Assembly: GCA_035542775.1 (NCBI GenBank)
Contig: DATKKX010000386.1
Coordinates: 1 to 58,128 of the forward strand
Origin: DATKKX01 sp035542775
GTDB taxonomy: Bacteria; Planctomycetota; Phycisphaerae; UBA1845; UTPLA1
Reading direction: 5' to 3'
DNA length: 58,128 bases
Shown in pieces: positions 50,557 through 58,128 of the stretch. Both the position numbers and the translations under genes were made by a program. The notes below the pieces were generated by a model. It was not told the origin of the DNA, did not search any database, and saw only the letters and a program-made list of their open reading frames with translations. Numbering within the stretch: the stretch's first letter is position 1; the number at the start of each line of letters is the position of its first letter.

Positions 50557-51519
50557 ATGAATGCGATGCTGATGATCGAGAACGCGGAACTGCTCGACAA
50601 GCTTCAGCGGCTGCGGGCCAACATCGAATCGGTTTTCATCGGCAAACCGGACGCGGTTTCGCAGCTCCTGGTGGGTCTTCTCGCCCGAGGGCATGTGCTG
50701 ATCGAGGACGTGCCCGGCGTGGGCAAGACGGTGCTGGCCAGGACGATCGCGCGGAGCATCGACTGCCGGTTTGCGAGGATCCAGCTTACACCGGACCTGC
50801 TGCCGTCAGATATCCTGGGCATCAGCGTTTACAACGAAAAGAGCGGTCGGTTCGACTACAAGCCCGGGCCGATTTTCGCGAACATCGTTCTCGCCGACGA
50901 GATCAACCGCACGACACCTCGCTCGCAGTCCGCCCTGCTGGAGGTGATGAATGAAGGGCAAGTCAGCGTCGACGGGATGGTGATCCGCGTCGAACAGCCG
51001 TTCATGGTGATTGCGACGCAGAACCCCTTCGAGTTCGAGGGGACCTACTTTCTTCCGGAGAACCAGTTGGACCGGTTCATCCTGCGTATCCGCATCGGGT
51101 ACCCGGCCAGGGAGGATGAGCGGGTCATTCTCCGCGAACAGCCGGATCGGGCTCCGTTGGAGGCGTTGCGGCCGGTTATGGGAGCACACGACGTGGTGGC
51201 GTTGCAGGCCCTGACCGACCGGGTGACTGTGGACGACGCCCTCATGGATTACATGCAGGACGTGGTGGAGGCCACGCGCCGGCACGAGGCATTCGAGGTC
51301 GGGGTTTCGCCGCGAGGTGCCTTGTCTCTACTCAGGGCGGCGCGGGCGTCGGCTCTTCTGGCGGGGCGGGATTACACCATACCCGACGACTTCAAATCGC
51401 TGGTTCAACCCGTCTGCGCTCATCGCGTGGTCAGCAAATCCTACCTGCGCGACGGCCGCGCGGCTTCGAGCGAGCAGGCTCTGGGCGAGATACTGGAGCA
51501 GGTGCCGGTGCCGACCTAA
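50557..51519 (+). CDS. MoxR-family AAA+ ATPase
   Basis: 320 residues. Walker A is EDVPGVGKT (Lys57) and Walker B is VLADEIN (114-115 being Asp-Glu), followed by the typical ATQNPFEFEGTYFLPENQLDRF segment. It works as a chaperone-like ATPase that assembles or activates complexes, together with the DUF58 protein encoded next. The ORF from 50356 extends into a repeat-bearing leader; ATG 50557 is preferred by domain start. It begins the MoxR-DUF58-transglutaminase operon. Confidence 0.93.
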   Translation: MNAMLMIENAELLDKLQRLRANIESVFIGKPDAVSQLLVGLLARGHVLIEDVPGVGKTVLARTIARSIDCRFARIQLTPDLLPSDILGISVYNEKSGRFDYKPGPIFANIVLADEINRTTPRSQSALLEVMNEGQVSVDGMVIRVEQPFMVIATQNPFEFEGTYFLPENQLDRFILRIRIGYPAREDERVILREQPDRAPLEALRPVMGAHDVVALQALTDRVTVDDALMDYMQDVVEATRRHEAFEVGVSPRGALSLLRAARASALLAGRDYTIPDDFKSLVQPVCAHRVVSKSYLRDGRAASSEQALGEILEQVPVPT

Positions 51520-51534
51520 GCGCGCGGTTCAGCC

Positions 51535-52764
51535 ATGAAACAGGCCTTTCAATGGCTTTCGTTGAGGCGGCCGATCGCCAGATTCGGTCTGGGGATTTCG
51601 CCGGGCGGTGTCGCCTTCCTGATCGGGACGAGCATCATCGGACTGGCCGCGGTCGACGCCAACATCAACCTGTTGATGCTGATATTCGGCTTTTGCATCG
51701 GGGCCGCCATGCTGAGCCTTTTCACCGGCTGGCGGACCTTGCGAGGGTTGGAGGTGCGGCGGCAGGTGCCTGACATCCTTGTTGCCGGCCAGCCCTGCGA
51801 AATCCGTTATACGATCACCAATCCGGGGCGCTGGGGGATGGCCCGGCAGGTACACGTTCTCGACCTGCTCCCGGCGGGCGTGCCGATTCCATCGCCTGAA
51901 ACTTACGTCGCCGCCCTGCCGTCCGGCGAGGCCGCCACGCGGACTGTGACGATCGTCCCGAAGGCCCGAGGCCGCATCGGCTTTTCGCGGGTGTACGTAG
52001 CGACGCGGTTCCCCTTCGGCATATTCCGCAAGCAAATCAGCGTGGCGAGGCCTTGTGAAGTGGTGGTTTTCCCGCCATTGGGCCGGCTGCTGAGCGATGT
52101 GCGGGCGGCGTCGCAATCCTCGGACGCCTCGACGGGGGGCGGATCGCCGGCAAAGGTGCACGGCGATGAGGAATACTACGGCGTTCGCGAGTACCGCGTG
52201 GGCGACAACCCTCGCCGCATTCACTGGCGCCGCACCGCACGGACGGGCCAATTGATGATTCGCGAAATGACCAGGACCCGAGATCAGCAGCTCTGGTGCG
52301 TGCTGGACACGAGGATCGACAAAGGTGATGCGGCGCAGATCGATCGGTTGGAGGCGGCGATCAGTTGCGTGGCGACGGTGGTGTGCGAGGCTCTGGAGCA
52401 CGGCATCAAGGTGGGCCTGGTTTGCGGCGGCGAGCCGTTCCTGGTGCTGCCGCCCGGCGGAGGCCGAGCGCACCGCCCGCGCCTCTTGCGCGAGCTGGCC
52501 ACAAGGAACGCGACCGCGACCGACGAGCTCCGACCGCACATCGAACGACTCGGCTGGCCGGTGCGCTGGCGCGGTCCGTGCCTGCTGTTTGCCGCGGCGG
52601 AAAGCAACAATCTGCGCCGGACCATGTGGCTGCTGAGCCGGGCGCTCGGTCCGACCACGACGTACATACCGGATACGGCGGCTTTTGAGGCGTTTTTCAG
52701 CCGGACCGCACCGGCGGTCGCAGCCGGGGCAGTCCGAGGCCGGTCTGCGAGGATGGGGCGATGA
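51535..52764 (+). CDS. DUF58 protein (MoxR partner)
   Basis: 409 residues. Two membrane spans near residues 20-65 are followed by a beta-rich part and the DUF58 motif EYYGVREYRVGDNPRRIHWRR. Such proteins often have a VWA-like fold and work with MoxR ATPases. It lies 15 bases after MoxR and 28 bases before the transglutaminase gene, so all three form an operon. Confidence 0.92.
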   Translation: MKQAFQWLSLRRPIARFGLGISPGGVAFLIGTSIIGLAAVDANINLLMLIFGFCIGAAMLSLFTGWRTLRGLEVRRQVPDILVAGQPCEIRYTITNPGRWGMARQVHVLDLLPAGVPIPSPETYVAALPSGEAATRTVTIVPKARGRIGFSRVYVATRFPFGIFRKQISVARPCEVVVFPPLGRLLSDVRAASQSSDASTGGGSPAKVHGDEEYYGVREYRVGDNPRRIHWRRTARTGQLMIREMTRTRDQQLWCVLDTRIDKGDAAQIDRLEAAISCVATVVCEALEHGIKVGLVCGGEPFLVLPPGGGRAHRPRLLRELATRNATATDELRPHIERLGWPVRWRGPCLLFAAAESNNLRRTMWLLSRALGPTTTYIPDTAAFEAFFSRTAPAVAAGAVRGRSARMGR

Positions 52765-52792
52765 GTCCCGTATCGGGAATGAGAGTGCGCTG

Positions 52793-55039
52793 ATGCGTCC
52801 AAGATCGCCATTACATCTCAGCCTTCTTGCCCTGGCCATCATCAACATGCTCCCGTCGGCGCAGGCGGAGGAGTCATGGGGTGTTCTGGGCGTGGCCATC
52901 GCCGCGGCGGTGCTGAGCTGTTTTGCCTATCGCGCCAGCGGGGAGAGCAGGATTCCGCGGTGGGTCGTTTATGTGGGGATCGCCGCGGCCGTCGGCTATG
53001 TGATGTGGGAGATGTTCGCCCCGCACGAGGAGCAGACCGTCTATATCCTGGATCTGGCCCACTTCATGATCCTGCTGTGCTGCTGCAAGTTCTTCGAGTT
53101 TCGCAGGTATCGCGACATGGGCGTGGTGGTGCTGGTTTCGTACCTGCTGCTGGTCATCAGCGCTTTCGTCAGCGCCAGCCTGCTCTTCGGCATGGTGCTG
53201 ATCGTTGATCTCACATTCGGCATCGCCTGGCTGTGGGCCTTTCAGGGGAAATGCGAGTTCGAGGCGATTCTGCACCGGAGCCTGGCCCGCGGCGCGGCCA
53301 TCGACGTTCCTGCCGAGGGCCGATCGGAGCGAAGGCCCCGCCCGTCTCTGGTAAGCACGACCGCGGCGCACTCGACGGTTCTCATGGTCATCGCCGTGAG
53401 CGTGTTCGTGCTTGTGCCGAGAGGCTGGGGTTACGGATTGTTCGGCGGCATGCACAGGCTGATACCGACCGCACTAACGGGTCTGAACGAGGAGGTCAAG
53501 CTGCGCAACGCGCCTATCATGGAAGACGAGAGCGTGGTCCTGCGGGCACGGTTCATCCGCAACGGGGAGTTGATCACGGGGGAGGAGTTTCGCCCGCACC
53601 TGCGGGGGCTGACTTTCGACCGCTACCACAGCGGCCGCTGGCAGCGGACGCCCGCGGCCTCGGAAATCGTCTTTCCGGCGGGCAGTCCCCAGGCGCCGAT
53701 GCCGCTGGCCGGCACCAGCACCATACCACGCGAGGAGGGGATCACCGAGCAACAGGTCTGGCTCGACGACGTCCGGGACGGCACTCTGTTCTCGATCTAT
53801 CCTCCGCTGGCATTCGGCTCCGCGGATGTCGATCGGGTGTTTCTGGATCGCAAGGACCTGGCCCTTCATATCCGCACCCCATCCGGCGGAGGCATACACT
53901 ACGCCGTCCGGAGCCTGCCCTCCGGCCCGTCGGCCCTCCAGCATTCCCTGGAATTCAGGCCGACGGTTCCGCGCGACGGTCCTTCCAGCATTCCGGCCCG
54001 CGTGACCGACTTCGCCCGCGAGCTGGTGGCCCAGTACGGCGACCCCAACGACCCGGCACAACACGGTCGCATCGCGCAGCGGATCTGCGAGTACCTGTGC
54101 TCCGGCCAGTTTGCGTACACGTTGGACCGCGGGCCCTCCGGGGATGAGTCCGACGACGAGCCGGGGGATCCGGTATGCAACTTCCTGTTCGTCAATCGGC
54201 GGGGCCATTGCGAGTATTTCGCCTCGGCCATGACCGTTCTGTGCCAGGCCGTCGGCATCCGGGCGCGGCTGGTGGGGGGCTATTACGGAGGAGAGTTCAA
54301 CGATGTCGGCGCCTTCTATCAGTTCCGTCGCAAGGACGCCCATGCATGGGTGGAAGTCTTCCAGCCGAACGTGGGCTGGGTGACACTCGATCCGAGCCCG
54401 ATCGCCGCGACCCGAACCAGGGCGCGGGACGCGGACCTGGGAGCCCGTCTTCGCCAGATGCTGGAACTGGTGCAGTTCAGATGGTCTTTGTTCGTGGTTT
54501 CGTTTGACAAGGAGAGCAGGCAGGAGCTCGCCGATCACGTGCAGAGCTGGTTGCGGACGTTCGTGGCGGAAGAAGGGGGGACGAAATCCTTCTGGAGCAC
54601 GATGCGCTCACTGATGTGGGGGCCGGAGGTCCTGCCGCTCTGGCAACGGCTGCTTTATTGGCTGCTGCTGGTGCTGTGCACGACGCTGGCTCTGCTGGTG
54701 CTCCGCATTCTCTGGATCCTGTCGCTGATGCTGCGCGAGCGGATGCCGCGGCGAAATCACCACGGCCGGGTGCTGGTTCGCCGGGCCGAAGCCAAGTTCT
54801 ATGATCGCGTGCTGTTGCTTCTGGCCAACAAGGGGCACGTCAAGCCGGCGCATTCCACGCCGAGGGAGTTCGCCCAGACCCTGGCCCGCCGCCACCCGGA
54901 TCTGAAACCGGTGGTGGAGATCACGGAGTGGTTCTATGAAGCCCAGTATGGGCACCAGGAGCTGAGCCCGGACGGCCGGAATTGCCTTGGGCCATTCCTG
55001 CAGCGCCTTCGGGAAGATTCCACGTTCGGCGCGGCCTGA
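52793..55039 (+). CDS. Transglutaminase-like membrane protein (TgpA type)
   Basis: 748 residues from ATG 52793. About seven spans lie in the first 220 residues. A soluble transglutaminase core follows, with catalytic Cys473 (RRGHCEYFASA), His517 (KDAHAWVE) and Asp533 (TLDPSP). Another span near 610-645 and a C-terminal soluble region (DUF4129-like) end it. TgpA proteins act on peptides or proteins outside the membrane and are usually part of MoxR-DUF58 operons, as here. The ORF extends to 52685 but overlaps DUF58 in another frame. Confidence 0.93.
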   Translation: MRPRSPLHLSLLALAIINMLPSAQAEESWGVLGVAIAAAVLSCFAYRASGESRIPRWVVYVGIAAAVGYVMWEMFAPHEEQTVYILDLAHFMILLCCCKFFEFRRYRDMGVVVLVSYLLLVISAFVSASLLFGMVLIVDLTFGIAWLWAFQGKCEFEAILHRSLARGAAIDVPAEGRSERRPRPSLVSTTAAHSTVLMVIAVSVFVLVPRGWGYGLFGGMHRLIPTALTGLNEEVKLRNAPIMEDESVVLRARFIRNGELITGEEFRPHLRGLTFDRYHSGRWQRTPAASEIVFPAGSPQAPMPLAGTSTIPREEGITEQQVWLDDVRDGTLFSIYPPLAFGSADVDRVFLDRKDLALHIRTPSGGGIHYAVRSLPSGPSALQHSLEFRPTVPRDGPSSIPARVTDFARELVAQYGDPNDPAQHGRIAQRICEYLCSGQFAYTLDRGPSGDESDDEPGDPVCNFLFVNRRGHCEYFASAMTVLCQAVGIRARLVGGYYGGEFNDVGAFYQFRRKDAHAWVEVFQPNVGWVTLDPSPIAATRTRARDADLGARLRQMLELVQFRWSLFVVSFDKESRQELADHVQSWLRTFVAEEGGTKSFWSTMRSLMWGPEVLPLWQRLLYWLLLVLCTTLALLVLRILWILSLMLRERMPRRNHHGRVLVRRAEAKFYDRVLLLLANKGHVKPAHSTPREFAQTLARRHPDLKPVVEITEWFYEAQYGHQELSPDGRNCLGPFLQRLREDSTFGAA

Positions 55040-55101
55040 GGAACGAAACCCGGGCGCGTGCCATACAGGCTCCTGACATTGTCGGCGCCGGATCGGCCGG
55101 G

Positions 55102-55365
55102 CTACTCTCCGGACTGGTCCTCCAGCATCTTGCGGAGCTGCCCGTTCTCGCGGCGAGTGGCCTCCAGGTCGAACAGAAGGTACTTGATGGACAGCCGCAG
55201 GTAATCCAGCGCTTCCTGCAGGGAAATGACCGTCTTCTTCAGTTTCTCGTGCCGCTCCTTGGTCTCGGCGGCCAAGGCCTCCAGCCTGATCCGATCTTCC
55301 TCGGGCATGTTGCCGATCTCTCGGAGCAGATCCGTCAACTTCCGCTGAAAGGTGTTCTCGTCCAT
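55102..55365 (-). CDS. Small coiled-coil protein, unknown
   Basis: 87 residues from ATG 55365, which has a GGGGGGA Shine-Dalgarno; a longer ORF to 55419 is less likely. The body is almost all helix (FQRKLTDLLREIGNMPEEDRI, then ETKERHEKLKKTVISLQEAL), acidic and cysteine-free. It is convergent with the transglutaminase gene. No family recognised; it may be a planctomycete-specific coiled-coil protein. Confidence 0.7.
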   Translation of the reverse strand: MDENTFQRKLTDLLREIGNMPEEDRIRLEALAAETKERHEKLKKTVISLQEALDYLRLSIKYLLFDLEATRRENGQLRKMLEDQSGE

Positions 55366-55598
55366 TGGTCCCCCCTCACTCTCCGGCAGGCCGGTCCGGT
55401 TCTCTCGCGATCCCCCCAAACAGCCGGTCCCAGCGGCCGCGTAGCGGTCAGCCGGCGGCCGTGTCGCAAGTGCCGTACCGGCGGCAGTCGCGGCTCTCCC
55501 AATGGATTGTATTGCTCGTAACGCCCGCTTGGCCGATGAATTAGAGCGGAAGCCGCGGCGAGGCGTACCATTTTGGGCGGGCCGGTTGTGCGGGCAGG

Positions 55599-57578
55599 TT
55601 GCGTGGCGGAAACACGAACGGGCCTGAGCGGCCGACGGTGAGGAGCGGCGTCCCGATCGGCGGAGATGGCGGTTTGACGGACAAGGTCACGACGAGAACA
55701 GACGAAACCGCAGATGCTGCGGTTAGAGGACCGTCGCCCACGGATGGCGCGGCGCCGGCTTTGGTGGCGCGGGTCGAGACCGCGGCGGATCGGCGAGGGA
55801 TGGATGTCCTGGCGGTGGCGGTCATTGTCGGCGCCACGCTGGCGGCATTCTGGCCCGGCCTGCACGGGCAGTTCCTGAACTGGGACGACGACCGCAACTT
55901 CGTGGACAATCCGGCCTTTCAGGGGCTGGGGCGCGAGCAGCTCCGATGGGCATGGTCCACTTATCACCTCGGCGTATGGCAGCCGTTGAGCTGGCTGCTG
56001 CTGAGCCTGCAATATCGCCTGGGCGACTTGAATCCCTTGCTGTATCACGCCGTCAGCCTGGCGTTGCATACGGTCAACAGTGCCGTCTTCTATCTGCTGA
56101 TCGTCGAGATTCTGCAGGTCGCTCTGCCGCGGCGGCAGCAGGCTTCCACAATCGCTTTGCGGGCATGCGCTGCGGGGGCGGCGGTTCTGTTCGCCGTTCA
56201 CCCGTTGCGGACCGAGGTAGTGGCGTGGATCTCGTGCCAGCCGTACCTGCCGGCGGCGCTGTTCTACATGTTGAGCGTGCTGGCCTGGGTGCGCGGCCAT
56301 CGCGACGAGGCCGGACGTGCCGGGCGCGTCGCGTGGCCGGCGGCGAGCTTTGTCTTGTTCGTGCTGGCGGTCATGTCCAAGGCGGTGGCGGTGAGCCTGC
56401 CGGTCGTGCTGATCATCCTAGACGTCTACCCGCTCCGACGCTGGGGCGGGCGAAAGGGCTGGTTGGGAGGGGCCGCCGCGCGGGTCTGGGCCGAGAAGCT
56501 GCCGTTCATCGCGGTGGCGATCGTCGTATCTCTCTGGGCCGCGGCGGCGAAGGACTTCAACGAGTCGCGGGTGCCTTTTGCCGTCGGGGCCATGGACGCC
56601 CGGCTGGCGCAGTCGGCGTGCGGGCTGCTCTTCTATCTGCACAAGACGATCGTGCCGTCGGGCCTGATCCCGTATTACGACCTGCCCGGCAATCTGAGCC
56701 TGCTGACATGGCATTACAGCCTGTACGCCGGCTGGGTGCTGGCGGCGACGGTCGGACTGCTTCTGCTGCGGCGATGGTGGCCCGCGGGCCTGGCGGCCTG
56801 GCTGGCTTATATCGTGGTCCTGCTGCCCAACCTGGGCGTGGTGCAGATCAGCCAGCAACTGGCCGCCGACCGGTACAGCTACATCGCGATCATGCCGCTG
56901 ATGATGCTGCTGGCCGGCGGGGCCGCGGCGCTGTGCCGCCAACACTCGATTTCCTCGCGAGCCGCGCAGGTCTTGTCGCCTTCGTCGGCCGACCAGGAGG
57001 TCGGCCGCTACGTTGCCGGCGGGGCCGCGGCGCTGGGCATGTCGCGGTACGGGCGGCAAAGGGCGATCCGCATCGCTCTGGTTGCGGGCCTGGCGGTCGC
57101 GACGGTGGCCCTCGGCTCGGTATCGCGCCGGCAGGCTCTGATCTGGCGCGACTCGGCCTCGCTGTGGCGGGCCACGCTGGCGGTTTCGCCGGACTGCGCC
57201 GTGGCGGAGTGCAACCTCGGCATTGCCCTGCTCGCCGACGGGCAGTACCAGGAAGCCTCGCGCCACCTCAGCCGGGCGATCGAGCTGGACCCCGAATTCG
57301 CGTTTGCCACGGCCAATTTCGGCGTGCTGTGCCTTCAGGCCAGTCGGCCCGAGGACGCGGTGGAGTTTTTCCTGCGGGCGTTGTCGCTCGGGACGGACCT
57401 GGGCAAGCCTGACCTCGCCCGAATCCACGCCGGCCTGGGCGCCGCCTACGCCGCGCTACGCCGCGACGACCTGGCGTGGAAGCACACCCGCATCGCCCAA
57501 CAGCTCGGCTTCAAGGACGCGCAGAAGATGATCGACTACCTGCGACGGTTTTCGAAGGAGCCGGCGGCGAAAGACTGA
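55599..57578 (+). CDS. TMTC-like membrane glycosyltransferase with TPR tail
   Basis: 659 residues as reported from TTG 55599, but the start is uncertain: TTG at 55674 has a GGAG at good distance and also fits. A cytoplasmic leader of 65-70 residues ends at the first span (AVAVIVGATLAAFWPGL). The first loop, NWDDDRNFVDNPAF, and the segment VWQPLSWLLLSLQ match the N-terminus of TMTC/O-mannosyltransferase-like proteins. About nine spans follow, then three TPR-like repeats from about residue 530 (AVAECNLGIALLADGQYQEA). It is likely a protein or lipid glycosyltransferase, acceptor unknown. Confidence 0.8.
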   Translation: MRGGNTNGPERPTVRSGVPIGGDGGLTDKVTTRTDETADAAVRGPSPTDGAAPALVARVETAADRRGMDVLAVAVIVGATLAAFWPGLHGQFLNWDDDRNFVDNPAFQGLGREQLRWAWSTYHLGVWQPLSWLLLSLQYRLGDLNPLLYHAVSLALHTVNSAVFYLLIVEILQVALPRRQQASTIALRACAAGAAVLFAVHPLRTEVVAWISCQPYLPAALFYMLSVLAWVRGHRDEAGRAGRVAWPAASFVLFVLAVMSKAVAVSLPVVLIILDVYPLRRWGGRKGWLGGAAARVWAEKLPFIAVAIVVSLWAAAAKDFNESRVPFAVGAMDARLAQSACGLLFYLHKTIVPSGLIPYYDLPGNLSLLTWHYSLYAGWVLAATVGLLLLRRWWPAGLAAWLAYIVVLLPNLGVVQISQQLAADRYSYIAIMPLMMLLAGGAAALCRQHSISSRAAQVLSPSSADQEVGRYVAGGAAALGMSRYGRQRAIRIALVAGLAVATVALGSVSRRQALIWRDSASLWRATLAVSPDCAVAECNLGIALLADGQYQEASRHLSRAIELDPEFAFATANFGVLCLQASRPEDAVEFFLRALSLGTDLGKPDLARIHAGLGAAYAALRRDDLAWKHTRIAQQLGFKDAQKMIDYLRRFSKEPAAKD

Positions 57579-57615
57579 GCCCCCGCTTGTTGCGGCCCTT
57601 CCTTCCAGAAAAAAT

Positions 57616-57640
57616 GCAACCAGACGCAACCAGGCGCAAC
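57616..57640. repeat. 10-base direct repeats
   Basis: Units GCAACCAGAC and GCAACCAGGC plus a partial third, in direct orientation. One period equals about one turn of DNA. Confidence 0.6.
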
Positions 57641-57781
57641 TTTTTTGGATCTCGGACAGGCTGCCGGCCAACAAGAGAGCTCGACCCGCGACGGCGGAAG
57701 GCGGCGCAGAGGCGGGGCGAGCGGGAGCCGCAGGAGCCGAAAAGGCCGCCGTGCAAGACCGCGAGAAAAAAAACGCGCGCC

Positions 57782-57811
57782 AATCCACGCAATTCCACGC
57801 AAGTCCACGCA
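57782..57811. repeat. 10-base direct repeats
   Basis: Three units with the form NNTCCACGCA in tandem (57782, 57792, 57802), different in sequence from the repeats at 57616 but with the same period. Confidence 0.65.
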
Positions 57812-57952
57812 GCCCGAACCGGCGGGGAAGAGCCGCCGGCCGGCACGGGCTGAACGCTGATAGCCGCTGGCTCATGGCCGTCCAGAACGAGCGCGGAACG
57901 CGCGCGGCAGGCGCACTGCTCAAGCGTGGCGGCATGCTTTTCTCCTATGCTA

Positions 57953-57981
57953 ACTATAACCTAATCTTTATTGCGTGTCAA
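57953..57981 (-). promoter_or_regulatory. Near-consensus leftward sigma70 promoter
   Basis: On the minus strand TTGACA (57981-57976), 17-base spacer, TATAGT (57958-57953). A GGAG (57945-57942) and ATG (57935) follow at correct spacing. The reading frame from there, to 57456, has odd amino-acid use and overlaps the TMTC gene antisense, so the product may be an RNA or nothing coding. Confidence 0.6.
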
Positions 57982-58128
57982 GCGGGCCCGCGGAAAAATC
58001 GAAAGCCGAAAACGAAACGCCGAACAGGGGTTGGAGCGGACGGGAAGGATGAAGAACGAGCAGAGGGCCGCGCGGCCGGGCATCTGTCGGCCCGCAGGTC
58101 GGTGGATTCGGCAACACGCCGATGATCG

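Larger units (their letters stand above)
57579..58128. other. Gene-free stretch with short-period repeats and promoter
   Basis: 550 bases after the TMTC-like gene. It contains GCAACCAG(A/G)C in two copies plus a partial third (57616-57640) and NNTCCACGCA in three (57782-57811), both with a 10-base period, and a near-consensus promoter pointing left at 57953-57981. A short open frame from ATG 58049 runs off the right edge; it is too short to judge. Confidence 0.55.

Noticed and set aside
57456..57935. 159-codon minus-strand ORF behind the consensus promoter
   Set aside because: Amino-acid composition (Ala, Arg, Pro, FFF run) resembles a shadow frame, and it overlaps the TMTC-like gene by 123 bases. 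Kept as a finding for the promoter only.
58049..58128. Possible start of a CDS running off the right edge
   Set aside because: Only 26 codons are visible, and the GGGA upstream is too close to the ATG to judge.

Overview
The window is high-GC DNA from a bacterium that is most probably a member of the Planctomycetota, with a Phycisphaerae-like flavour. The signs are two DUF1571 proteins, dockerin-like C-termini on two large secreted proteins, a C25 (gingipain-type) peptidase, a SPFH/Arc-like pair next to a MoxR-DUF58-transglutaminase operon, a TolB-like/TPR giant protein, and an rpmF-plsX-fab operon. No rRNA, tRNA, CRISPR array, insertion sequence or phage gene was recognised. Many long antisense ORFs are high-GC shadows and were left out.

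Layout. 1-4707: 3' part of a giant TolB-like/TPR protein made of alternating duplicated modules, with palindromic repeats inside the coding sequence. 4968-6812: a GT-C membrane glycosyltransferase. 6809-8362 (-): a UDP-glucuronate decarboxylase-type epimerase and an orphan FliN. 8587-14345 (-): the fatty-acid/phospholipid operon rpmF-plsX-fabH-fabD-fabG-acpP-fabF behind a good sigma70-like promoter. 14633-15826: RluD-type pseudouridine synthase. 15862-18914 (-): a secreted protein with 14 propeller-like repeats and a dockerin-like tail, then a DinB-family protein. 19224-20096: a TlpA/thioredoxin-fold protein whose first active-site cysteine is encoded by in-frame TGA, with a SECIS-like hairpin at the right distance. 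This is the best candidate for a hidden feature, a selenoprotein that ordinary gene calling would split or lose.

20224-29483: an accessory biosynthetic island with an SDR epimerase, a SAM methyltransferase, two B12-binding-type radical SAM enzymes, two SPASM-type radical SAM enzymes and a GT-C-like membrane protein, several translationally coupled. It could make or decorate a lipid, glycan or small metabolite, but no product can be read from sequence. 29638-38919: housekeeping and small-family genes (FliN-motif membrane protein, DUF1571 proteins, NadD, a lipoprotein, queuosine-salvage Qng1, free-Met-R-sulfoxide reductase, response regulator/diguanylate cyclase, PurE, TauE/SafE permease). 39320-43543: secreted C25 peptidase with three 321-bp repeats, FN3-like domains and a dockerin-like tail. 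43625-49000: SUFU-like protein, large M50 site-2-type protease, GT39-type glycosyltransferase. 49201-55365: SPFH protein, Arc-like protein, MoxR, DUF58, transglutaminase, and a small coiled-coil protein. 55599-57578: a TMTC-like membrane/TPR glycosyltransferase. 57579-58128: noncoding DNA with 10-bp-period repeats and a near-perfect leftward promoter.

Functional names rest on motifs read by eye. Start codons were moved inward from the longest ORF where a Shine-Dalgarno sequence, signal peptide or domain boundary supported it, and each such choice is stated.
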